Shown piece after piece: positions 39,039 to 50,800 of a stretch of DNA of 64,000 nucleotides. Position 1 is the stretch's first letter. Every line of letters begins with the position of its first letter. Under the pieces are notes generated by a model. It did not search any database, was not told where the DNA came from, and saw only the letters and a list, made by a program, of their open reading frames with translations. Made by a program: the position numbers and the translations under genes. Origin of the DNA: Triops longicaudatus (lineage: Eukaryota; Arthropoda; Branchiopoda; Notostraca; Triopsidae); NCBI GenBank assembly GCA_022885665.1, contig JAGQDJ010000094.1, forward strand, positions 146,909 through 210,908, given 5' to 3'.

Positions 39039-41911
39039 AATTCATTATGGACTGAGCTGGCCACTCCGCAAAGGAGAGAAGAACGGGGGAAAAAAAAATC
39101 TTTTGCGTAAAACATAAGTTCGGGCTTTTATAAGGACGTTATAAAACAATAGAAACTGTGGTATAACTGTTGGATTATTCATGAGTCTTTTGGACTGGAC
39201 TGAGCAGAGCTCGAAAAATTAGACAACTTGAAAGGAGGGTGGAAGGATAGAAGTAAGTTTGTGTTTATGTTGTGTGGGGAGACACTCATTAAATCCTTGC
39301 CTTGCAAATTGGCTCTATAGGAGTCTTCACTTGAGAAACTCAGGTAGGGTCATTACTTTAGTTGCTTGCTTGGCTGCTCACAAGTCCAGGGAAAACAAAC
39401 CTTAGCCATTTAAGTTCCCAACCACCCGTGTTTCTCCCTGGATTTTTTTTTTCGTTTTATTTTATTTCACTGTTTCTTGAAGCTCAGAAATCCTACGTGG
39501 TTTATGAGCTTGTCTTTCTTCGCCTTCCTTATTGAAAATGAGCCCGGGCTCCTGTATATTAAGTAGCGGGAATCTACCAACCAACGATTCCCAGGAGAGC
39601 AGAAAAGGAGACGCTAAAAAACGAGAGTTTATTCTAGTGGGGCTAATGAAGGAACTCGCAGTTTCCCATCAAATATCTCCGTCTCTCTCTCTTTTCTTGC
39701 TCCCTCCGCAGCTTCGGTCAAGGCATCCCTAGACACATCTTAACATGTATATTTTACAGCTTCCGGTCATCATTACTCGAGAAACTCTAATAACTAGCAA
39801 GTTATACAGTCTTATGTTCTTCTTGCTGTTCTAAGGGTTGTTGATGATGTATTAGCATGAACGGGTTGCAGTGTAGTAAAATTAGTACACTGGTTTCTAC
39901 TAATGAAGACAGGTAATCTTCCAAGTTGGTATAATGAAGGAAAGGAGAATTTTTAAGCCCTTGTAGGACAGTTGCTACTAACTGAACATTCCGCTTTCTT
40001 GTAAAACTAAAAACAAACAAGTAAAAAGTAATAAATCAAATAATAAATTAAAAAGTACAAAAAATGATAAAAAATTAGAGTTAAAAATAAATAAATTAAA
40101 AACTAAAATAAATATGTTTTAAAAAAGGGTAAACCTCATGGCATAGTATGTTTCTTAGGGCTTGTAGAAATGTTTCCTTGCTATCCCACAATGCTTTCGC
40201 CTCAACGTTATTAGCAAAATTCGTTTCGGGCCATCGAAGATTCTCGAGTAGCTAAGCAGCTTTTTCGGGAAAGACAGCGACTCGAGTCTCAAATCTGGTG
40301 CCTCCTCCTTCCTCCCCGAACAGAAGATCAATAGAAGCTTTGGAGCAATGGGGGAGGATTTCAAAAGTCGACGTTGGCGAAGTTCTGTCAAGCGAGAGCC
40401 TCATTAGGCGTCTTGCTTTTTTCCGTTGCTACGGGAAACTCGGATAAGAAGCTCTTGAAACTGACATCCGACAGCTTTTCACATCGCTTTCTGACAATTT
40501 TTTTCTTTCCTTTGTATACTTCGTAAAGGTGGAAAAATAAAACAACCTATCTCGACAAAGTTACTCCAGAAAGCAGTGAATTGTTAGACAACCCGGCTAA
40601 TATTTTCTACGCTTTTAATTTGTCACGGTACACAAGTTTTTCGAGGCACAAGTTAAGGAGAAACTTGCTTTGGGAAAATGTTAGGATAATATGTAAAAAT
40701 TAGGAGTGCCCGACAATATCGAGACTTTTATTTCAATTTCGTTATGTACTCATATATGACACAACCTACATATTGCAGTACGTACCCTTGTATGACCTTC
40801 ATTTTTTAATTTTATGAAAGCGTGAGCAAAGCTCATTGCCTCTTCTTTATTGTTCGTAATTTCTTGCTAGAACATACCATTCGTACCGATATTACCTTCA
40901 TTTCTTCACTGCAAAAATCAGCAATTTCCCTTACAAGTAATAATTTGTAAGTTCCTTTCGTTGAAAGGCTTTGATTTCTTAACAGTACACGAAACCTTTG
41001 CAAGCATACCCAGTTGAATATTCTTATGCTTCTGGTTTCATTCTAATGCATTAATAGTACCAAAAATTTTCATCTATAAGAGAATCCTTAGAAAAATTTC
41101 TGAGAACTTTCCTTATCGACTTTGGAGAGCACATTTTCGATATAGCTCGAAGTACGGTAAGACCAGTCTGTCATGGTAGAAGTTGAATCAACTGCGTAGT
41201 CTTTGTATTTGTCGTCAATTTAGTAGTCTTCTCTTTAAACCCGTAACTTTGCCTTGGAACGTTTTTCATGTTACTGCAGTTTAATGCATTAAAGCCAACC
41301 TTTTAGGCTTAAAAAATAGCGTGCAACAGAGCAATAAAAATTGAACTTACCTTATCTAATGGTGCAGTTTGGACTACGGCAAATTTGAAAAAAAAATCGG
41401 CGTGTCTACTTGGCGTTTAGGACGAGTTTCGTTTACCTTAAGTTGTACATAATCCAGTTGAAAGCTAGAAAAAAAAACAGTGAATCCAATCTGCTTGTTT
41501 GCAAGGCAATTAGTACGTACCCACACTTACAGAATAACTGGCATAATTCGTCTGCACGAGGCTGACAAGAGGCGTTACGAAAGGCCTTCTACGAGAAAAT
41601 AGTTTGAACAGTCTTAGGATTCTCTGTGGCCTCTTGAACTGTGACAAATTTACACAAAGGGAGTGTAAAATATGCAAAGTCTTTGTCCATCCAGTATAAA
41701 CGTGAAAAACCAAAATGATTTATTTGCATGAAAACATTCGCAAACAAATTGCATACCATCAAATGGTAGCATTCGAAAATTAAACCACTAAACCGCGAGC
41801 CACAAAGCCAATCCGAGGCTTTAAGGCTTCTGACGTCTGCAGTTCCACATTTAAGTGCACTTTCCCTTGTTGACAGTTTCAAAACACAGGACAACTTAAA
41901 CAGTTGTGAGA

Positions 41912-43753
41912 ATGTCAGGAAAACTGTCTAAGAAGAAAGAAATTTCGCCTGAAAAGTAAGATGAATGTATAATTTTAGTTTGCAATAAAGTTTAATTCAT
42001 TGTGTACGTATCTAGGAAGGCAGAAATCGCCCTTGCTATTAAAAAGAAAAAGGAATGCGAAGCCAGAGCTTTACGCATTGTATACTTGCTGATAGAAAAC
42101 CCGGTAGATCCTAAAGCTCTACTTGAAAACGCATTTCACATTTCCCAGAGCCATTATCAAGATGCTATTGAAGAACGAGTCATCAACAAAAACTGTGGTT
42201 ACCCACTGTGCCTTAATCCCTTGACGGACGTCCCAAAACAAAAATACAAAATTGACACAACCACGAACAAAGTCTACGATATAACTCAACGGAAAGTAAG
42301 CTCAATCCTTTCCTTAGAAAATTAATTAATCTTTAAAGTAGAATTTCTGCAGTGCTGTTTGTTACAAAGCTTCTAATTACTTCCGAGACCAATTACTGAC
42401 AAGCCCTCTTTGGCTACGGGATAAAGAACCTTTACCGACATTTACTCTCCAAGACCCTGCATTGAAAGAGGGTAAGGATGGCAACGTGGTCCAATTTAAA
42501 GATTTCCAACCGTCTGAACAAAATCCCTCTGTTGATACGCCCGTAAGTCCATCGGAAGCCAAAATTACTCCACCGTCCACCGAATCTCGTTTAGCCGGGC
42601 AATTCAGTCGCATGCGGCTAGAAAATTCCCGTCCCCGGCTACCACCAGCACCTCTCGTTTTGCCGTTACACGAGGTAGTGGAACGGGCGCTGTTCCAGTG
42701 GTTTTGCTTCGATAGCTTCATATTTCTGTGGGGCGAAGAGAAAACCGCCTCTAAAGCCCAGGAAGCAGGGAAATCTTTACCCATCAAAGTAGATCCTCCG
42801 TCCAGACCGAAATCTCGATCTCTGGATTACTCCAAGATAGAGGCTTTTCTTCGCGGTGCGATGGAGTATGAGGTAATGGAAGAAGAGGAAGAAGCCCGTG
42901 AAGCCAATGATTCGTCCGTTCCAATCGTACTCCCCATTGTTGAGGGAAAAATTGGCAACCAACTGCCCTACCGACGCCGAATTGTAATGGACGGCCTTAC
43001 GAGAACGTAAGTAGGCCTACATGACATGCGGCTGGCTCAAGCGTCTAAATCTTCGCCGTAAATTTATTTTAGGTGATAAATTGAATAACTAATGTGCTAA
43101 GCTTTCTTTAAATCTACACGTAGGGATATTGCAAATTCAAACGGAATGGTTATACGCCACATTCCAGTTACTTCTCTATCGCTATGTATATATTACCTAT
43201 AACATGTACATAGCGATTCAACGTGCAGAGGTGTCGCACACGCGCTATTGGCGTATATAAAAACTGTAGCACTGAGATAAATTTCCTACGAGAAAGTTAT
43301 TCTGGATTAGTGAAGTCTTATTTTGCTTGAGCAATCAGTCTGGTAAATACTTCGAAGTCAGTTGAAATTATATTTTTTTCTTTTTGTAGACTGGGTGAGC
43401 TTTGTAGGATCTTGGAGATCGTACCTTCTACTTTGACTGGTGATCTGCGAGAATTGGTCCACACGTATCAACTGAGTGCTGACACGATTACATTCAAGCC
43501 TGTGGAATGGAATTTGATTTCCCTCTTTCACCTTCATTTGTAAGAATAATCTAAAAGTTTTCCAAATAATCTCAGAAAATCATGCAGTTTTTTCCTTCAT
43601 AGGTTACGGTCCCGTATTCCTAAACTAGAAGAAATACTCAGCTCTCCAAAAACCGAAAAGTTGACGGACATGTTTTTGAATAACTTACATTTGTCCCCTG
43701 GTCATTTAAATCAACTCATGGAGAAAGTGTGGACGACTACATTGCATAAATAA
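41912..43753 (+). CDS. RPAP2: RNA polymerase II-associated protein 2 (RPAP2/Rtr1 phosphatase)
   Basis: RPAP2/Rtr1 proteins bind RNA polymerase II, act in its assembly and nuclear import, and dephosphorylate Ser5 of the CTD. Coding exons are 41912-41955, 42016-42295, 42342-43006, 43390-43539 and 43603-43753, giving 429 residues, shorter than the roughly 610 of the human protein. The N-terminal third carries the Rtr1 fold, with ...ENAFHISQSHYQDAIEER, NKNCGYPLC and PKQKYKIDTTTNKVYDIT, then FCSAVCYKASNYF across the exon 2/3 junction. The four zinc-ligand cysteines are intact (Cys75, Cys80, Cys111, Cys115). The acceptor at 42,341 was chosen because it restores the last two ligands in frame; the nearby alternative TTCTGCAG would lead to a stop. 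The C-terminal half is acidic and poorly conserved. The stop TAA overlaps AATAAA at 43,752. Confidence 0.95.
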
Positions 43754-43757
43754 TAAA
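43752..43757 (+). terminator. RPAP2 polyadenylation signal overlapping the stop codon
   Basis: The sequence TAATAAA places the stop TAA (43,751-43,753) two bases into AATAAA (43,752-43,757). The 3' UTR would then be about 15-35 nt. T-rich sequence follows (TTCAATTTTTGTAACTT). Confidence 0.65.
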
Positions 43758-44882
43758 CCTGACCAAATTACACTAAAAGCCTTCAATTTTTGTAACTTCA
43801 TTGAAAATTGCCTTTGACCAAACGTGTTGTGTCTTGTTTTCGGGTATCATGAAAATCATGACTCCAGGTTATATTGGGATGTAAATCCGTTCCCGAGGTT
43901 CATAACTGAATTCTCGAGGATCCTTCCTGCACACTGAATTTTTGTTTTTTCGTTTGTGGAGTCTCTGGGTGGAAGTGAGGGGATCGGGGTTACGGCGTTA
44001 AGGACAAAAGGTAAAAAATGAAAACAAACATAACAAGCTCGCCAGATGGTTAACAAGAGATGCCAATTTGCCCCATAATCAAGAAGAAATTCCACAAACA
44101 CCTTCACTTAATTCTTTCCCTCCACTTTGTCCTTCACTCCATTTTCTCCAACTTCCACAGCATCCACAAAACGTTCGATTCCGCGATTGATGCTAACATT
44201 TCTCTTTTCTTCTCGCTTTAGATTCCACTTCAAAAGAAAAATTGTTCCGCTCAACGCTTTCGTGTCTTTGCTGCAGGGTGGTCGAGGATCGTCCCAAGCA
44301 CACTAAAACACTGGCCAGCAGGAATTTCCAGTTTTTTCTTCTTTTTTTTTTTCTTTAAAGTACAACAACTGAAAAATTGTTCACGGAATATGTAAATGGA
44401 CGACAGAGAAGAAAGTCCTTCGCAAGGTATTGATCTCATTTCCAGCAATCATGGATCACTTCAGGCTTCTTTTCCTCCTTTTTCGTCAACTCTGCGAAGA
44501 GTGTACAGGGAAAAATTCGAAAAAAACGAAACTGCATGGTACAACACAAGTTGGGAACTGAAGTTTGCTGTAAAGAACACAAAAAAGAGGGATGGGATGG
44601 CTCATCGTGAGTCGAAGATGGTACTTCTGTCACTACTTTCCTTGTTCCACGGGAAAGCGAAAATAATCCTTCCCGCGCCAGCCAAACCAGGTGCTTTCTG
44701 AGTTGTTTGCTCGTAATCATTTGAGAAAAATGAAGTAAAAACAAAGACGCCAAAGAAGTAGAAAGGCTCATCCCAATTCCAAACGTCGTTCTCTTCCACG
44801 GCTTTCCGATTAACTCTTAAACGTCGTCGAGTCCATTCCATAGTCAACAGCCGCACAGAGCTTCTCTAACTTTTCAGAGGTT
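43758..44882. other. Convergent interval between RPAP2 and PRRC2
   Basis: This 1.1 kb holds the 3' UTR of PRRC2 on the minus strand and possibly some spacer. Open frames of up to 111 codons occur on both strands but none has a recognisable domain. A minus-strand frame of 28 codons beginning MSPIETSEKLEK starts within the last PRRC2 exon in another frame and ends near 44,817; its status is unclear. No strong AATAAA for PRRC2 was identified. Confidence 0.5.
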
Positions 44883-47800
44883 TCAATTGGCGACATTTTC
44901 ACTTGACTTATTTTCAGTGAAGTTCGTCACACTAGCGTTAGATTTCTCTTCACTTCCTTCCTTCTTTTTGCCTTCATCTTTATCCACGCCTACAAGATCG
45001 TAAAAAAAATATAATAACCAGAATTTACACATGAAGGAAAGCAATGAGCGATTTACCAATAGGAGGAGTCAAATTAGGTTGTGTCTTTATATGGGCATGT
45101 GCTTGACCAGGAACTGCGCCCGAGGCCGGTGCGAGAGCAGGGTGAGGGTTGGGCGCTCTCGGTCGGAGTCCCAAACCATGTCCAACACTCATTCCCATTC
45201 CTAGTTGTCCTAATTGTGCCGAGCCAGGCGAGTTACCGGGAGGCGGTCCTCCCGCACTACTACCTTGACTAGGCGGGCGCTGAATCGGTGTCGGGTACCG
45301 AGGAGCCGGTCCACTGTTCGAAGTAGAGGTCGAGGCAGCCGTCGAGGTCGGTGGAGGTGTTCCGCGTACTTGCACCATTCCGGACGCTCTAAATCCACTG
45401 CCACCCTAAAAGTAACGAAAATTAGCCTGAACTCTTCTCAAAATCGCATAAACGCTACTGTTCTATACAAGGAAGAACACCTAAAAGTGCTAAAGAACAA
45501 CATACAAATAAAATAATAATAAAAAAGTACTCATTTATAAAAATTATGCATCAAACTAGAAACCCGAGTACACTATGTCTACTCAAGCTACGCGCTGAGG
45601 AACAAAATCAGAATTAGATATGGTGCTAGTACGATACACTTTTTCGATTAAATGTATTGAATAACTATTCACCTTTTAATGAATACTTGGCATTATTTTT
45701 TAAAAAAGTGAATACGACTATCAACTTACTGAAGGTGCTGGATAGGAGCCAGGGAATTTGGACTGCGGGGCTGCACCAGGCGCCATGGAAGTTTGATGCA
45801 AACTCCCCACGTTCCCCGAAGAGGACGATTTACTATTGCCACCGTTGCTTAAATTGCCACCAGGCATTTTTCCTTTCGGTGAGCCTGGGCCGCTGCCGTT
45901 ATTCCCCACGACTGACGTATCTACCAAAGGGGGCGTGGCTTTACTTTCAGGCCTCATTCCTGCGCCACCTAAGCCTAGCGCACTGCCGGAGGGTGAAGCT
46001 GAGGTCGGACGTCCTTTATAGCCTCCCACATTTCCGTTTGAATTATTCGGACCCGCGGCCACATTCATCATAGCATTATTGGCTCCGCCCATTACAGAAC
46101 CCATGCCAATATTAACACCCATGCCAGCACCAATGGCATTTTGAACAGCACTAGGATTCGAGACCGGACCAATTGCGTTGCTTCCATTGCGGTAGCCTCC
46201 GCCTACGCTCAGACCCTGGTTACAAAATATAATAAAATTTAATTTCAAATATGGCATAATTCACAGACAAAAGTATTAGAAATTAAGAAATATTTTGACA
46301 AAAAACAAATGCATGAAATAAATAAATAAAAGTGTAATTTAAAGGAGTGTATACAGAATTCAATACAAAATACAGCTGTGTAATAAAAAAAAAAGATTAA
46401 TAACTAAAGTCAACCGAAAAAGTATTCTCAAACGTTGAACAATTTCTCTTGAAATTCCATTCCCTAATTTCCTATACCTGATTTCTGTTATATCCTGGCA
46501 GTCCAGGTTGGGACGAAAAATTCTGCATTCCGAAGTGTGGTTGCCCACCCACTGGTCCCACCCCCATGGGAGGCTGGACAGACTGCACAGGTGGTGCTTG
46601 GACTCCGCCCTGGTAAAACGCATTTTGACCGTGGGCGTGCCCATGGCTGCCTGAATAGTACGACGAGGGAGGTTGGATAGCTTGCACAGGAGGAGGGCCT
46701 CCAGGATGTGAGCCCGGCCCGGGGCCAGATCGTTGCACCAATCCCGTAGAAGACATGTAGTTCCCGCTCAGCGGTCCCATGTTCACTTGCCCGACTCCTA
46801 GCAAGGTTTGGGCGTGTCCATGACCATGGGCGTGATTAGGTGCGTGTCCATGGGCGGGGTCAAATTGGATATACATAGTCGAAGCTTGGTGATTAGGAGG
46901 GGCTTGGGCCGGCTGGTAAGGGGACCCGCCTCCTTTCGATGAGCCGACGGATCCGAAGCCTTGGGCGTGCTGCGGTTGGCCCACCGATCCGTACGATCCT
47001 GCGTTGGCGTTCTTGACCAGCGAAGATGAATTGGAGCCAAGATTTTGAGACGGGTTAAAGGGTCCCATGCCTACACCTACTCCTTGACCTTGAACACGAT
47101 ACCCGGACACGGACGTTTGATACAGGTCATGAGATGGTGGAGGTGCTTGGGAAGGTGGGGCAGCGTTGGGAGGCGGTTGCTGTAAGAATACCGACTGGGA
47201 GTGGGAGAATGCTTGGCTAAGATTGGATAACCCTGAAATGCCGTAAGGATACTGTGGGAATTGCGATCGAACTGCAGCTGCTTGATTTGGTCCGTTTAAT
47301 ACCTGTTGGCAAACAAAATATCGTCAAATTAACCCAAAAAATAAGTAAACAAAATAAAATATTTAATTAACAAAAATAACATTGTACGGTTTGTAGGGTC
47401 CCTATTTAAGAAAATGTCAATGTAGGGCGTCTGACGTAACGAACTTCGGATCTTCCACCAAGAAGTTTCCTTGGGTTCAAAATGTTCGTTATAACGAGAT
47501 TCTTTTGTACTAAAGAAAATTCTCTATAACGTACACGGAAGGGAACGAAAAAGATGTCCGTTATAGCTGATCGTACGTAACAGCCAGTATAGGTATACAT
47601 GCATTTCATTTCACGGTATACGTGGACTTATACACAACAGCCGATTCTTCGTTACAACCGGTGTACGTTATCGCAAGCTTTTACTGTATTAAATTATGAC
47701 GATTTATTTATTGTAAATTACCGTAAAGAGGGAATACTGTGCACCATCCACGAATGGTTGATACAAAGGCGGCGCTTGAGGTTGGGCGGGGCCATGAGCA

Positions 47801-50800
47801 GCATGCCCATGTTGGGAGTTATAAAGCATGGCGGCTGGTGGCGACGGTACTGCCGGTAAGCCGAATCCGGCTGCCGCTGCTGCTGCAGCTTGATGGTACC
47901 CGCTGACGTTGCCTGGAGCGTTGGTTGGTCCAGGGGCGAACGGAGGCGGGGACAACGGTCCAGGTGAAACCAAGGACTGCTGTTGTGGCTTCACCTAAGA
48001 ACATGCAGTCAATATTTTTTGCATACAATAAGCGTAATAGTTTACTCCACCCTCTCTCCTTTCCTCACAAACTTAAAAAAAAGAAAAAAAAAAAAATCAA
48101 ACCGAAAGAAGACCTGCAATCACTCCATGCAATCACTCACCCCGAGGAAATAAAGAATAGCAATAATAAATATTTAGACCGTCCACACAACCCAGAGGAG
48201 AGATTACCTTGCATACATTGGAAACATTAGGGTCTCCTTTCATGGCCGTAGAATTCGAAACGTTTGCGCCGTAGGGGTTAGTAGCTTGGCTGGCGTTGCC
48301 TGTTCCATCTGCCCCAGAATCGTCACCTGTCGCAGCGAAAGCAGACGGGAACGTAGAGTTCGCTGGTGTGACACTTGCCTGTCCCGGTACGCTCTCCTCG
48401 TTTTCCATTCGTTCCAACACAGGTGGCATTGCAGGCATATCCCAGACCTGTTTATGGAAAAAAAAACACAATATAAATACCAGTTTCTGACTGCCATTAT
48501 TATGAAAACAGTGATAAATTACAATAGCACCCAGCACGGGATTTTTTTTTAAATCAACAAATTTGATTCCCAACATCAAACACACAGGGTAAAAATAGTA
48601 TGTAAAGAAATAAACCCATTTTATTTTGTTGTTACCTTCTTCACTGAGGCAATTTTAAGGTCCAAGTCGGCTGCCGAAGGGGAAATGGGCGACTGCACAC
48701 CTAGGCCACCAGTGCCCACCATTCTACGTGACAGGCAACTCAAACTAGCCGTAGGACATGCCTTTGAACTCATACTGGTGTTTGCACTTGTTGGTGGTCC
48801 ACTTGCAGCCGCATTGGCGCTGGGCTTAGCTGTAACACTTGCGGGAGGGTTGGGCTTTTCAGGCAATGGAGCCAGGTTTCCATCAAAGGTGAAGTCCAAC
48901 TGCATGTCATCCGTCTACAGAATACAAGTTACAGAGTTAGATGTTACACTTCTCGTTACTTGCCAGGAAAGCCGGAAACTTTGTTATAATACTGAAATTT
49001 GGTAATGATTCATTTCTCAAGTGTCAGAAGTGAAGAGAAAGAGTAAGAAATTTCGAGTCAAGAGTAATATTACCTTATTGAAGCCGATTGGGAGTTGGAT
49101 AGGATCAGTCTTGTCGTCTTTAGCTGCACCAACTGTTGCCGAAGCTGAGAGTCCACCAACTCCTCCTGTTACTGGACTCGACGAAGCTTTCGTTTTATCC
49201 CCGGGTACGGCTTTAAAGTTGGTGTTTTCAAACACGATCGTCTCAACAGGCGATAGGGGTGTTTCATCCTAGGCAATTCAATCGAAATTTTTAATAAACT
49301 TGCAAATATTTGGCACTATTGAGAAATAATATACCTTTAGGTGCAAATTGTGTTTCATATCCATGGCTAACGAGTTCACAGCCGTTTGGGATGATCCAAC
49401 GCCAGGTGAAACACTTGGCGACGTTTTTATTGCTGAGGATATTGGCTTCTCCCATGCATTTGTATGAGGAGGGGGAGGCGTTAATTCTACAATGAAAGTT
49501 CATAATCACTTCAAATTCCTTTATCTTGGAAGACGTAGCAAATTACGCCAAAAATCGTAAGCAAAACTAAATTGACAAAAGTATCACATAAAAACAAAAC
49601 AAAATACTTTAAGCACTAACTAACCTTTGACAAGCGAATGGTCTTCCATGTTGCCGTAAGCGGAATTCTTCGCGATCTGCTGTCTAGCAAAACGAGGCGG
49701 CAACTTTTGACGATTTCGCTCATAACCGCCCTTGAAGCCCCGCCCACTCGTGTCTTTGGGCCCCCGCTCCCGATCTCCTCTACCGTCTCCACCTCTTTCG
49801 TTCACGGGGCCTCCTTCCTTGTCTCTCCTGGGTTTCTTCGCTCCTTGATCTTCAGTACCTCGTTTCTCTTTTCCCACCTGGCCACTCTTATTTCCACTTT
49901 CCTTGAAACCCTCTTCACCTTCCACTTTGCCTTCTTCTAGAGGGTGTTCATCGTATCCAGGTTCCCTCTCCTTCTCTTTGACATCTTCGCTTTTTATGCC
50001 TCGTTTCTCCGCTTTCTTCTCGCCCATGTCGTCACTTCCTTCGTCCCGTCGATTCTTCCCGCCTTTCCGATCTTCGGTTATGTGTGAACCACGCCCACTA
50101 CCTCCACGCCGGCCACCCCGCGCGCTCGTACCTCGCTTTTCGCCAAATTCGTTATCACTCCCATCGGATTCTGTTTCACCCCCTTCTCGGCGCCCTGGAA
50201 CTCGACTTTTCTGTTTGGCTTCCGCTTCAGTTGGGTGCTGTTGGAACCTGGGTGGTTTGCTGGGCTCTTTGCGATACTCCTCGTGCTCCCTGAAGCCTCT
50301 AGGACCTCCACTCGGGGCACTTCCTCGACTTCCTGGGCGTCCACCTCGGCCAGCTGCACCTCGACCTTTATCTTCGTCCTCTTTGTCTCTACCCAAGTCT
50401 TCTTCGTACTCGTAATCATCGCCATTGTCATCATACCGGCCCGAATACCGTCCTCCGCCCACGCCACCACGTGGCCCTGGACCTCGGAATCCTCGTTCAT
50501 TGCCGAAATTGCGGCCTCTTTGTGGTCGGCCTCCTCTGGACGGAGCTCCACCCCCAGGTGGACCTTTTTGACGGTTTTTCTCGTCCTCTTTATCGTAGTC
50601 CTCTCCCAGCGGTTCAGGCACAGATTCTGGCTGTGGTCTCGAGTCTTCTTTGGTTGGCACAGGAGCTGGTGACGTTGTGGGCGGGGTAATAGGTGACGTA
50701 GCAGCTGGGGGCGTTTCCTCTCTAGCTACCCTGTTTTTAAACCGTGTATCCCACACATTATCCACCACCGGCGGCTGTTCCTTTCGTAAGGGTTCACCAT

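Larger units (their letters stand above)
34817..41911. other. 7-kb region without recognised genes between ap copy 2 and RPAP2
   Basis: It starts with the copy 2 3' UTR; no clear AATAAA was found in the first 150 nt. No exon or RNA gene is recognised in the rest. Balanced blocks at about 35.5-36.0, 38.4-39.8 and 40.1-40.5 kb stand out from A+T-rich DNA. Simple repeats lie near 37.69 and 39.0 kb. The 5' flank of RPAP2 is at the right end. Open frames of up to 101 codons occur but show no known domain. Confidence 0.5.

Noticed and set aside
42336..42352. TTCTGCAG at 42,352 as acceptor of RPAP2 exon 3
   Set aside because: It would shift into a stop after a few codons and lose the FCSxxC zinc ligands; the acceptor ending at 42,341 restores both.
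43858..44448. Possible extra exon or gene between RPAP2 and PRRC2
   Set aside because: Only short frames without family similarity; more likely 3' UTR and spacer.
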